NCBI GenBank assembly: GCA_002726865.1
Contig: PBSW01000041.1
Coordinates: forward strand, 1 to 18,843
Direction: 5' to 3'
Origin: Candidatus Bathyarchaeota archaeon
GTDB taxonomy: Archaea; Thermoproteota; Bathyarchaeia; TCS64
DNA: 18,843 nucleotides
The notes below the pieces were generated by a model. It was not told where the DNA came from and made no database searches. It saw only the letters and a list, made by a program, of their open reading frames with translations. Positions 1 to 6,608 of the stretch are shown piece after piece. How positions within the stretch are numbered: the stretch's first letter is position 1; every line of letters begins with the position of its first letter. The position numbers and the translations under genes were made by a program.

Positions 1-418
1 AACCTGTAATGGTAACGATGAGATCGTCACCAGGTATCCCACTGTCAATATTTAGGTCAATCTTGGAACTGACGGTTATGGATAAGGACATTGCATTATC
101 AACGGTGTCAAACACCCAAATATAGGAGGTGCCAGCCGGTGTATCGGGTACAAGAACATCCATTTCATATGTTCCGTCGTTGGCGACCGTGGTTGTATTT
201 AGAACTGTGCCACCTACCACCGTGTCCCAGTAAGCTGAGACAGTGGAGCCTGGAACAGAGGATGCTGCACCACTAATACCGATAATATCTCCAACTTGGA
301 CAGTAGTATCATCGGGAACTACGGTTGTGGCTAAGACAGATATGAATGGCATAGCGAACGAAAGGGTTAGAATTGTTAGTACGAATATTGATAAAATCTT
401 TTTAGAGTATTTTTTCAT
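1..418 (-). CDS. Secreted Ig-like repeat protein, 5' part only (runs off left edge)
   Basis: An open frame runs from an ATG at 418 to the left edge, giving 139 residues with no stop. It begins MKKYSKKILSIFVLTILTLS: a lysine-rich start, a hydrophobic core to about residue 25 and an Ala-rich exit, a clear signal peptide or N-terminal anchor. The rest is rich in Thr, Val, Ser, Gly and Asp, with short beta-strand patterns. Segments such as VQVGDIIGISGAA and GIPGDDLIVTITG look like the openings of two successive Ig-like (PKD/CARDB-type) repeats of cell-surface and S-layer-like proteins. A GTG at 430 is in frame and would add four residues. No strong ribosome site is visible; a TATA-like element near 461-470 would give an almost leaderless message. 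Export is well supported. The precise role (surface layer, adhesin, enzyme scaffold) cannot be told, because most of the protein lies outside the window. Confidence 0.75.
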   Translation of the reverse strand, partial: MKKYSKKILSIFVLTILTLSFAMPFISVLATTVVPDDTTVQVGDIIGISGAASSVPGSTVSAYWDTVVGGTVLNTTTVANDGTYEMDVLVPDTPAGTSYIWVFDTVDNAMSLSITVSSKIDLNIDSGIPGDDLIVTITG

Positions 419-430
419 TTTTCTTTTCAC

Positions 431-776
431 TCTTTATTTATCGTTCGAGCCAGAGATGAATTATACTCAAAGAGTAACCTCCACCCTACTCGACGATTGG
501 TTGAAAAGCATAAATCGATTACTTAAGTCTATGTCTACAGGAACCTATCCTGTGTATACAACACACGCAAAAAAATGGTTGAAACAGGAAAGAATAGGGG
601 TTGCAGGGTAGATATAGGGTCTTAGCATCCATATAAACTGGTATAAAAACCCTAAGCAAGACCTATACTCCTCATATCCCATAAAATAGAAGGATTAAAA
701 GATTTAGGGCTTTAATAAATACGGTAAAACCAACCCCAATTGAGATAAAAATTAACAGGTAACAATAAACCCTGAT
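431..776. other. AT-rich intergenic region, no gene seen
   Basis: This gap lies between the start of the secreted protein and the 3' end of the paralog pair. It is AT-rich with stops in all frames. I see no tRNA-like fold, no repeat array and no recognisable protein fragment. The part just beyond the paralog-pair stop is T-rich on the minus strand (for example AATTTTTATC), so it may hold that operon's terminator. Confidence 0.5.
459..470 (-). promoter_or_regulatory. TATA-like promoter of the secreted repeat protein
   Basis: On the minus strand the sequence reads TTGAGTATAA. Its centre is about 46 bases before the ATG at 418 and 34 before the alternative GTG at 430. That spacing fits an archaeal TATA box with a very short leader. 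It is a motif-and-spacing call only. Confidence 0.4.
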
Positions 777-1388
777 TCACCGTCTGTTATAGGTATGAAA
801 AACCCTCTTGAAGCTCAACTTTGCGAGACCCCTAATAAAGTCAATCTCATCCTTCTCGTAGCCTAGCGGAGCCATAAGCCCCACAACATAGCTAACTAAG
901 AGCTCTGTCATCTCCTCGGAGAGGGAGAATGAGGCAAACCTTAGCTCAACTTTCATCTCGTCGTGCGTCATCTCAACCTCGTCAAGGTTCCAGGAGACCT
1001 TCAACGCCCCTCCGATCACGTCGATAGCATTCTCACCGAAAAGGGTCCGGAGATACTCCCCGTTCCATCTCCCAGCCTCGTCCCAGTCAGAAAGAGTAAC
1101 CTCCTTTTCAGTAGAGTATAAGGCCTTAACTACCTTATCGAGAGTCTGGCGGGGAACTTGGATCGCCCCGGCAGCAAGCTGGACCCGGTGAATCCGGTGT
1201 GATTCAACGGCCTCACCTAAGGGCATCCCAATGTCCTCGGCTCTCAGGGCCTCCTCGAGGTTCTCCGCTGAGTACGCAGCCAGGGACAGCCCCTTTCGGG
1301 TAGCCGCCCGCTGGAGCCGGTCCAGCAGCTCCTCAGGCAGAGATAGGAGTTTATTATCAGACGTTGTCTCAGGGATCATCATGCTCAC
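777..1388 (-). CDS. Paralog B of a coupled pair: RHH-like N-terminus, unknown C-terminal domain
   Basis: The protein has 203 residues and I do not recognise the family by name. Residues about 13-50 (KLLSLPEELLDRLQRAATRKG and following) have a short strand followed by two amphipathic helices, like CopG/ribbon-helix-helix DNA-binding proteins. The middle carries a W-x-E-x-GRW-x-G-x-Y motif (WDEAGRWNGEY, about 102-112). The last 80 residues alternate strands and helices and resemble a small ligand-binding alpha/beta domain. It aligns along its full length with the upstream gene, so the two arose by an old duplication. The GTG start at 1388 overlaps the upstream stop as GTGA, so translation is probably coupled. 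In-frame ATGs at 1382 and 1379 are alternatives. A role as a sensor-regulator is inference from the N-terminus. Confidence 0.7.
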   Translation of the reverse strand: MSMMIPETTSDNKLLSLPEELLDRLQRAATRKGLSLAAYSAENLEEALRAEDIGMPLGEAVESHRIHRVQLAAGAIQVPRQTLDKVVKALYSTEKEVTLSDWDEAGRWNGEYLRTLFGENAIDVIGGALKVSWNLDEVEMTHDEMKVELRFASFSLSEEMTELLVSYVVGLMAPLGYEKDEIDFIRGLAKLSFKRVFHTYNRR

Positions 1389-1960
1389 CGTGGGCTCGTG
1401 AAGGTGAGCCGAATCATCCCTTTACTATTCTCAGTCTCTGTATGCTCCCAGCCGAAAGTCTCCATGACTCCCCTAATGAAGAGGCCATGCATCTCGGTGA
1501 ACCCGTCGGTGTACATCTCCCCAACGCAGGAGATCACGATGCGCCCCCCATTCTGCTTCTCGATGCTGGTGACAGGTTTCCCCAAGGAGAGAAGTTCCAA
1601 GGCACTCTTGAAGGAGGGTACAGGATCGCCCCCCTTATCAGCAAAATACCTTCCATACCACCTGCCAGTCTCATGCCAGATCTCAGCGAGCTCATCCCTG
1701 GCCTTCTCATAGGCGAGCCCTACCACCTCGTACAGAAGCTTTTCTACGGTGAAAGTAAGGCCCAGGGTCTTGGCCTTCTCAATCTTCTCCCGGTCTTCGA
1801 TGATGTTATTGAGACTGAGCCCCATTCCGTCCGCTCGGAGCACCTGCTCAAGGATCTCGTTAAGCGTGCTGTAGACCGTAGAGCCCCGCCTCTTGGCGAT
1901 CTCGACGAGCTTGTTGGCGATTTCTTCATCAGCGGCAAGCATCTTTCTTCTGGACGACAA
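1385..1960 (-). CDS. Paralog A of a coupled pair: RHH-like N-terminus, unknown C-terminal domain
   Basis: The protein has 191 residues and is the first gene of the pair. The N-terminus (about 5-45, containing EEIANKLVEIAKRRGS) has the length and helix pattern of CopG-like ribbon-helix-helix proteins. The shared motif appears as WHETGRWYGRY near 94-104. The C-terminal half has a strand-rich segment and a GLFIRGVMETFGW helix, then an acidic strand, faintly like V4R-type ligand-binding domains; that comparison is tentative. I take the TTG at 1960 as start because GAGGTGA at 1970-1976 lies nine bases before it, while the first internal ATG (1942) would be far too distant. Conserved positions shared with the downstream copy include LRA, a VV pair and GRW-x-G-x-Y. 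Function is unknown; a DNA-binding regulator is the most likely guess. Confidence 0.7.
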   Translation of the reverse strand: MSSRRKMLAADEEIANKLVEIAKRRGSTVYSTLNEILEQVLRADGMGLSLNNIIEDREKIEKAKTLGLTFTVEKLLYEVVGLAYEKARDELAEIWHETGRWYGRYFADKGGDPVPSFKSALELLSLGKPVTSIEKQNGGRIVISCVGEMYTDGFTEMHGLFIRGVMETFGWEHTETENSKGMIRLTFTSPR

Positions 1961-1969
1961 GGGCCTGTT

Positions 1970-1976
1970 TCACCTC
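1970..1976 (-). promoter_or_regulatory. Shine-Dalgarno site that fixes the TTG start of paralog A
   Basis: The minus strand reads GAGGTGA nine bases before the TTG at 1960. This is a near-perfect match to the anti-Shine-Dalgarno and supports the TTG over the downstream ATG. Confidence 0.6.
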
Positions 1977-1980
1977 AGGA

Positions 1981-2002
1981 GGGCCTATGGCCCCCATTAT
2001 AG
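1981..2002 (-). promoter_or_regulatory. Candidate promoter plus palindromic operator of the paralog pair
   Basis: On the minus strand a TATA-like CTATAATG (1995-2002) is followed at once by a palindrome with 5-bp arms, GGGCC/GGCCC, around a 3-base centre (1981-1993). The ribosome site follows. A small palindrome in the leader of a pair with RHH-like N-termini could be an autoregulatory operator. A second AT-rich TATA candidate lies farther upstream at about 2096-2118, so the true start of transcription is not settled. Confidence 0.3.
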
Positions 2003-2224
2003 AATGCAGTGGGTGATGTCCTCAACAACCTTGCCGGTATCCTCATCGTCAACCGACCCTCTGACAACGAACCTGGATAATCTACCCCCGATTGATTATA
2101 AAGCTATAGATTATAACAAGAAGGTGATGCACCAATATAGTAGTCCTTCCCTAGCAATCATATTAGCCCCTCCGCGTGCGGTTGGTTACTGATACGGATA
2201 TAGGGAGTACGGAAATGCACGCGG

Positions 2225-2713
2225 TTACCATGGATTGCTCTTAAGTTTGAGAGTCCAAGCTACTATATTGCTGAGGTAGTGGATAGGGAGAGTCGCGATT
2301 AGGATCCCTACGGCCTGATCCCATCTGGGCGCCTGAGCAGTAAATCCAACAAGGATCACTGCGAAGACGATAAACCCCATCTGATCGGCGATGGGGAGGA
2401 GTGCTCCCGGCTTAAGATTCGCTCTCCTCTTGAAAAAGGACACGATAAGATCGCCCCCGATCGCTCCGATGGAGAGTAGGGCGGCCTTGAGTGGGCTCCC
2501 CTGAATTAGACCAATGAGGAAACCAGCTGCGAGGCCAGAGATAGTCCCCCGGAGGGTCTTATGGTTCCCGAAGAGGGGCTTTCCGTCGACCCAGTTCTTG
2601 CCCTTGTCAAGGGGGCCATCGCCGCTCAGCACCACAGGGGTTGCGTTAGCTATGTAGGCGGGGAGGTAGATGTAGACGGTCTCCGCGAACCAGGTCAAGA
2701 GAGGGAGGTTCAT
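2225..2713 (-). CDS. carS: CDP-archaeol synthase
   Basis: This integral membrane enzyme transfers CMP from CTP to digeranylgeranylglyceryl phosphate, giving the CDP-activated lipid used for all archaeal polar head groups. The protein has 162 residues, close to the family's usual length. It shows the family signature GKPLFGNHKTLRG (about 44-56) and a second conserved stretch, GGDLIVSFFKRR (86-97), whose Asp and basic residues fit the nucleotide/Mg site. There are about five hydrophobic segments. I set the start at the ATG at 2713 because GAGGAGG lies ten bases before it inside the end of radB; an upstream in-frame extension to 2761 would overlap radB and lacks family similarity. It follows radB with a five-base gap, so the two are very likely co-transcribed. 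Confidence 0.93.
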   Translation of the reverse strand: MNLPLLTWFAETVYIYLPAYIANATPVVLSGDGPLDKGKNWVDGKPLFGNHKTLRGTISGLAAGFLIGLIQGSPLKAALLSIGAIGGDLIVSFFKRRANLKPGALLPIADQMGFIVFAVILVGFTAQAPRWDQAVGILIATLPIHYLSNIVAWTLKLKSNPW

Positions 2714-2718
2714 GGTAT

Positions 2719-3399
2719 TTAGGCCTCCTCGATGCCGGTCTCCCCCAGTTTGAATCTGCATGACCTCTGCTCATCTCCGGGTTTCTTGAGGATCGCCTGG
2801 CGTACCCCCTGCATTGAGGTGGTCTCAAGCTTTAGGATGGTGTCTGACCAATATCTTAGGAGTCTCTGGGCCACAGGCTCCACCTCCGGGGGGTCTCTAT
2901 CCAAGATGCTGTGGACCTGCCCTGTGACGAGTATTGCTGAGTCTTTGATTTTAGCGGTCTCTGAGAGAAAGCCCAACTGCCGATTAAGCTCTTTATTAGA
3001 TCTAAATGTCCTCTCAGAGCGCCCTGTCTCGAGGCGGTAGGGCCCTGTTATTGAATCGACTACGATGGGAATATTCCCGTTGTGAAGGAGGTCGGAGAGG
3101 CTCTCAATGGTCCTGCCCTGCTCATGGAAGCTCATGGATCTCCAGATGAGCAGGCGCTCCAGGGCCTTAGGGTCCTTGGTGATCTGGGTTAGCCGTCGTG
3201 TAGAGAGCTTGTTATCTGAGTCGATGTAGTAGGCCTTAGCCCAAGGGTCTCTCTCGAGGTGTCTTACCAGACTTGTGAAGGCAATAGTTGTTTTCCCCGT
3301 AGAGGCCTCACCATAGATGAGGGAGACGGATCCGTACCTGAACCCTCCCCCCAGTAGATCATCTAGCGGGGATAAGCCTGTAGGGAGACGTCGTTCCAT
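2719..3399 (-). CDS. radB: RadB-type RecA-family ATPase
   Basis: RadB is an archaeal RecA/Rad51 paralog thought to assist RadA during homologous recombination. The protein has 226 residues, the usual RadB length, with only the ATPase core and no N-terminal helix-hairpin-helix domain. It opens with LPTGLSPLDDLLGGGF, typical of RadB and KaiC-like proteins. Walker A is GEASTGKT (30-37) and Walker B is IPIVVDS with Asp115. A GQVHS segment near residue 160 fits the L2 position, and the tail contains the strand pairs usual for the family. The ATG at 3399 lies about 35 bases after a strong TATA box. A KaiC-domain ATPase is the alternative, but the size and opening favour RadB. It heads an operon with carS. 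Confidence 0.88.
   Translation of the reverse strand: MERRLPTGLSPLDDLLGGGFRYGSVSLIYGEASTGKTTIAFTSLVRHLERDPWAKAYYIDSDNKLSTRRLTQITKDPKALERLLIWRSMSFHEQGRTIESLSDLLHNGNIPIVVDSITGPYRLETGRSERTFRSNKELNRQLGFLSETAKIKDSAILVTGQVHSILDRDPPEVEPVAQRLLRYWSDTILKLETTSMQGVRQAILKKPGDEQRSCRFKLGETGIEEA
2724..2730 (-). promoter_or_regulatory. Shine-Dalgarno site for carS inside the radB 3' end
   Basis: GAGGAGG on the minus strand, ten bases before the ATG at 2713, lies within the last codons of radB. It decides the carS start and points to translation from a shared message. Confidence 0.65.
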
Positions 3400-3426
3400 C
3401 TAGGGTCATGTTGGTAAGCGTTCACG

Positions 3427-3440
3427 TGTTTATATAAAAG
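3427..3440 (-). promoter_or_regulatory. TATA box of the radB-carS operon
   Basis: The palindromic TTTATATAAA at 3429-3438 is preceded on the minus strand by a short purine/T-rich BRE-like stretch. Its centre is about 34 bases before the radB ATG, the spacing for an archaeal transcript with a leader of only several bases. It is the clearest promoter in the window. Confidence 0.65.
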
Positions 3441-3496
3441 TCGCTTTCCTGCTGGATGCCGGTTCAACGCTCTTACCATTGTCCTTTATCTGTGAG

Positions 3497-3673
3497 TTAA
3501 CGTTCTTCAGAGTCACCGCGGTCGTTCTCTAGGGGGAGGCGACGCAGGTAGCTACCACCGCTGATCCCCTGAGCAGTTATGCCTGCTTCGTCGAAAGTAA
3601 TCCAGTAGATATTCTCGAGGATATGACAGGCGATGAATGAGTAAATTAGAGATAGAGGGGGTAGGCGTATCAT
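3497..3673 (-). CDS. Doubtful 58-residue ORF between radB and the MFS gene
   Basis: An ATG at 3673 (or TTG at 3682) opens a short frame ending at 3497. It has a hydrophobic N-terminal third (LSLIYSFIACHILENIYWIT) that could span a membrane once, then a charged tail. No family is recognised, there is no clear ribosome site, and an in-frame stop lies just upstream. It sits in a gap that also holds a decayed gene, so it may be chance or a remnant. Confidence 0.2.
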   Translation of the reverse strand: MIRLPPLSLIYSFIACHILENIYWITFDEAGITAQGISGGSYLRRLPLENDRGDSEER

Positions 3674-3734
3674 AAACTCCAATGCGGATCTGTAAAGCTT
3701 TCAACGAGACAGTTCAAGATGAAATATCCGGAAC

Positions 3735-3887
3735 ATGATTCAGGGAAAACCCGATTTGAAGCATGTGGCGATTGATTCTGATCCTAGGATTGACAACGTC
3801 TTAGCCCTTCCCTCGACTTTCAGCCCCCCAGAGTTACGCATTGAGAGTCTCACTATTGTCGCCAATAACGTGAGTCTTGCCAGGGGA
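3735..3887 (+). pseudogene. Decayed N-terminal fragment of a nucleoside hydrolase
   Basis: About 40 residues starting near 3762 match the N-terminus of the inosine-uridine nucleoside hydrolase family. HVAIDSDPRIDNVLAL corresponds to the calcium- and ribose-binding DTDPGIDDALAL motif, followed after the expected interval by LTIVANNVSL, corresponding to T-T-V-A-G-N-V-S/P-L. Key positions are altered: the motif Gly is Arg (AGG), the second Asp of the DD pair is Asn (AAC), and a later Gly is Asn. After about 3880 the similarity stops and no frame carries on with the fold, although the frame stays open to 4079 over the start of the MFS gene. The family's full length is about 310 residues, so this is a dead remnant. 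The intact gene would have cleaved ribonucleosides to base and ribose. Confidence 0.6.
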
Positions 3888-3973
3888 TCTTCCCGTAAAG
3901 GTATGGAGGTCAATCATTTTAGCTGTTGCCGACGGGGGAATCCGTTATTATCATCGGTGGATCATCTTGATCT

Positions 3974-5185
3974 GTGGAGGGAAATGGTTCCAGAGGGCGA
4001 GCTCTCCTCGTCCTATCAATCTCCCTATTCCTTGGGCTCACGTTATGGTTCAGCTCTGGTACGGTTACCTCCCAGTTAGCATCCGTCTTTGATGCCTCAG
4101 GGCATGGTAGGGCTCTCTTGGGCGTGGGGCTCACCGGAGGGTTCGTGGTGGGATGTTTAGTTTATGCCTTCCTGAACGTGGCAGACGTCTATGACGCAAG
4201 GAGTGTTTACGTGGCCTCCGCGTTGGCAGGGGGGCTTGCTAATGGGGTCGCTGCTTTGGGGTGGTCTTTGGGGGTGGTGATTCTATTCCGATTCTTGACG
4301 GGTTTCTTCCTAGCAGGGGTCTACCCCGTGGGTATGAAGCTAGCGGCCTCCTGGTTTCAAGAGGACCGGGGGTTAGCGCTGGGAGTGATGGTGGGTGCAT
4401 TGACCCTAGGTTCTGGGCTTCCTTACCTGATAGGGATGCTGGGGTTCCCGGGCTGGAGAGGTACCATGCTTGCATCGTCAGGGTTGGCGGGTTTAGGGGG
4501 GTTACTAGTCGGGCAACTCTTCCGGGAAGGGCCTCATGGGGTGGGGGCCGTAAATTTTGAGGTGGGTAAATTTGCGGAGATACTGGGGAACGGAGCTCAG
4601 AAACTAGTGTTCGTAGGTTATTTCGGACACATGTGGGAACTCTACGCAATGTGGGTCTGGGTGCCAGTGTTCCTGAGAGAGTCGTATCTTGGGGCTTATC
4701 CGAGTTCGGACCCCATGGGGTTCGTGTCAGTAGGGGCTTTCCTGGTGTTCCTGTTCGGGGCGGTGGCTACGGGAGTAGGGGGGAGAATCGCGGACTCATG
4801 TGGGCGTACAGTTTTTACGGGGGGTATTCTGGGCTTGAGCGGGCTGATTTCCCTGGTGATAGGTTTTTTTTTCGAATATCCGTATTTAGCGTTGGCTGTT
4901 GCAGTGGCGTGGGGAGTAGTAGTGATTCCTGATTCACCACAATATTCGGCGATGGTGGCAGAGTTGGCGGAGGAGGGATATGTAGGGACGGCATTGACCC
5001 TGCAGATGGCCTTGGGATTCCTTTTGACGATCTTCTCCATCCGGATGGTGCCGTGGTACGTTGGGATGGTTAAGTGGCGATATGGGTTCACGATTTTGGG
5101 TGTGGGCCCTCTGGTGGGGATCGCCTCAATGTACTTTTTGAGAAGGCATCCGGACTCTGTGAGGATTGCAGGTGGAAGGAAATGA
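3974..5185 (+). CDS. MFS transporter, bacterial-like, unusual codon use
   Basis: The protein has 403 residues with about twelve hydrophobic segments, a complete major facilitator carrier for a small solute. TM1 contains LFLGLTLWFSSGTV. The region around 105-145 (FRFLTGFFLAGVYPVGMK, then ALGVMVGALTLGSGLPY) recalls a family common in bacteria, often annotated only as an MFS transporter. The substrate is unknown. The GTG at 3974 must be the start: an in-frame TGA lies two codons upstream and TM1 begins about ten residues in. No good ribosome site precedes it. Third codon positions are dominated by G and T (GGG, GTG, TTG), unlike the C-rich neighbours such as acs. It lies just downstream of the nucleoside hydrolase remnant and converges with the FAH gene. 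Composition and similarity suggest acquisition from a bacterium. Confidence 0.85.
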   Translation: MEGNGSRGRALLVLSISLFLGLTLWFSSGTVTSQLASVFDASGHGRALLGVGLTGGFVVGCLVYAFLNVADVYDARSVYVASALAGGLANGVAALGWSLGVVILFRFLTGFFLAGVYPVGMKLAASWFQEDRGLALGVMVGALTLGSGLPYLIGMLGFPGWRGTMLASSGLAGLGGLLVGQLFREGPHGVGAVNFEVGKFAEILGNGAQKLVFVGYFGHMWELYAMWVWVPVFLRESYLGAYPSSDPMGFVSVGAFLVFLFGAVATGVGGRIADSCGRTVFTGGILGLSGLISLVIGFFFEYPYLALAVAVAWGVVVIPDSPQYSAMVAELAEEGYVGTALTLQMALGFLLTIFSIRMVPWYVGMVKWRYGFTILGVGPLVGIASMYFLRRHPDSVRIAGGRK

Positions 5186-5257
5186 CCAGCCAGCTGGGGT
5201 TTACCCTTCGCGCAGGGTCCGCAACGATGTTTTATTCCAGAAATGGTTTATGGGTGG

Positions 5258-6280
5258 CTATTCCCCCACAATTTCATACCTTAGAATCCCAATGGAGGGG
5301 ATCTCACACTCCAGGACATCCCCAACATCAAGGTACCCGTTGGGCCAGCTGCGGGCTACCCCGGCCACTGTCCCTGTAGAGATGATGTCCCCAGGCTCTA
5401 AAGTGGTTCCATTAGAAAGGTACTCAATGATCCGGGGTATCCTGATGATCATCGTGGATAGATCCCCGTTTTGCCTCGTATCCCCGTTCACCCGAGTTAT
5501 GAGTTTCATGGGCGGGTCGTAGGGGTCTGGGACCTCGTCACGGGTTAGTATGCATGGGCCCATGGGACCGGCATTGTCCATTCCTTTCCCTTTAGTCCAG
5601 TTGATGTCGTTCTTGAATAGCCTAAAGTCCACGTCTTGGGGGAACCCCTGGTCCCGAGCACTCACGTCGATGAGGATGGTATAACCCGCGATATGATCAT
5701 ATGCTTCCTCCTGAGAGATGTACTTCCCCTGCTTTCCTATGACCACCGCGAGTTCGCACTCATAGTCCATCTTGTCTGTTGCCCGCACCTTGATTACGGG
5801 CCCTTGGGGGCCCACCACTAGCCCGGGGGGTTTTTGGAAAATATCGGGGACACTCAGCTTCATCCCTTTGAGCCTTATTATCTCCGCAGCCCTTGCCTTA
5901 GGATCCTTTATACTCTCTGTCGCATGGCCGTAGAAGTTCACTGCAGTACAGTACAATTTCCCCGGTGAAGGAATAGGTGCTTCTAGCCTTACCTCTTCAA
6001 GCTTAAGCCAAAGTCTCTCTCCATCTAGGCCCTCTTTGTCCCCAGACTGGTCCGCCATGTACTCGAGGGTCGCCCTCGCAGCCTCCATAGCCACCTCTCC
6101 GCCAATTAGGAAGGCTCTCATCGATGGCGGGATGAGGCCAAGGGCCAATATGCAAGCGTTCATCCTCCCGTGTGCCTCCCTCAGGTACACAGCATAAGCT
6201 GAGGTAAGATCTAACACCTTGGCGCCCACGAGGGCCCCGATTCTCTCCTCGGTGTGCATCTTGAATGTAACGAGCTTCAT
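5258..6280 (-). CDS. Fumarylacetoacetate hydrolase (FAH) family enzyme
   Basis: The protein has 340 residues. FAH-family enzymes cleave or hydrate beta-keto acids and related carboxylates with a divalent metal (acylpyruvases, 2-hydroxymuconate and ketoacid hydratases or decarboxylases). The catalytic domain starts near residue 107 (GKLYCTAVNFYGHA). The metal ligands are visible: Glu174 and Glu176 in YECELAVVIG, and Asp205 in LIDVSARD. The lysine of KGKGMDNAGPMGP and the late STGTVAGVA segment are also present. The N-terminal 100 residues form the extra domain found in longer members. The substrate cannot be assigned. The ATG at 6280 lies about 30 bases after a TATA-like AAATATAC. It converges on the MFS gene and runs in the same direction as the GGT-like gene, but from its own promoter. 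Confidence 0.88.
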   Translation of the reverse strand: MKLVTFKMHTEERIGALVGAKVLDLTSAYAVYLREAHGRMNACILALGLIPPSMRAFLIGGEVAMEAARATLEYMADQSGDKEGLDGERLWLKLEEVRLEAPIPSPGKLYCTAVNFYGHATESIKDPKARAAEIIRLKGMKLSVPDIFQKPPGLVVGPQGPVIKVRATDKMDYECELAVVIGKQGKYISQEEAYDHIAGYTILIDVSARDQGFPQDVDFRLFKNDINWTKGKGMDNAGPMGPCILTRDEVPDPYDPPMKLITRVNGDTRQNGDLSTMIIRIPRIIEYLSNGTTLEPGDIISTGTVAGVARSWPNGYLDVGDVLECEIPSIGILRYEIVGE

Positions 6281-6608
6281 ATGGTAGAGCTAGAGAAAGG
6301 TCGGTGTATATTTGCTTTCAGATAAAGTGGATCTCAGTTCGCGCGTGGTGATAGCAGTAAAGAAGACTTTGCTCACGCGGCTATACGCTGTCATGTGCGT
6401 CCTGTCGTATTGATCAATGAGACTCTCCATCTAGAGGCTTATGACGACGAAGGCAACCATGAAGCTGCTAGAAGATAGGCCCATGGAAGCAACGAAGAAT
6501 ATTAGTCCCAACATAAGAATAGGGCTGGATCGGAAAATACTCTTCTCTCTTGGGGGACCGCCTTAGATAAATGAGAGGATGCCAGGGGGTGGTTAGTAAA
6601 TTGGGCCT
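6281..6608. other. Intergenic region with a possible decayed membrane ORF
   Basis: The gap separates the GGT-like and FAH genes. On the minus strand a hydrophobic frame (about 6565 to 6434, including LGLIFFVASMGLSSSSFMVA) ends at a TAG at 6431-6433 and then stays open to about 6290. It could be the dead first helix of a transporter, but it also overlaps the FAH promoter and may be chance. Nothing else is recognised. Confidence 0.3.
6305..6315 (-). promoter_or_regulatory. TATA-like promoter of the FAH-family gene
   Basis: The minus strand reads GCAAATATACA, centred about 30 bases before the ATG at 6280, which suits a leaderless or near-leaderless archaeal message. Confidence 0.45.

Noticed and set aside
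91..611. Plus-strand frames over the left end
   Set aside because: They lie opposite the minus-strand frame that has a clear signal peptide and Ig-like pattern; their own translations look random.
1364..2192. Plus-strand frames across the paralog pair, up to 212 codons
   Set aside because: They have low-complexity, proline- and histidine-rich translations with no family resemblance, and lie antisense to the aligned paralogs.
2714..2761. Longer carS start at 2761
   Set aside because: The extension overlaps radB and carries no family similarity; the ATG at 2713 has a ribosome site at proper spacing.
3888..4079. Continuation of the nucleoside hydrolase frame to 4079
   Set aside because: After about 3880 the translation no longer resembles the family, and it overlaps the MFS start in another frame.
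5186..5257. CCAGC/GCTGG hairpin after the first MFS gene as a terminator
   Set aside because: The loop would be only two bases and no T-tract follows, so it is not convincing.
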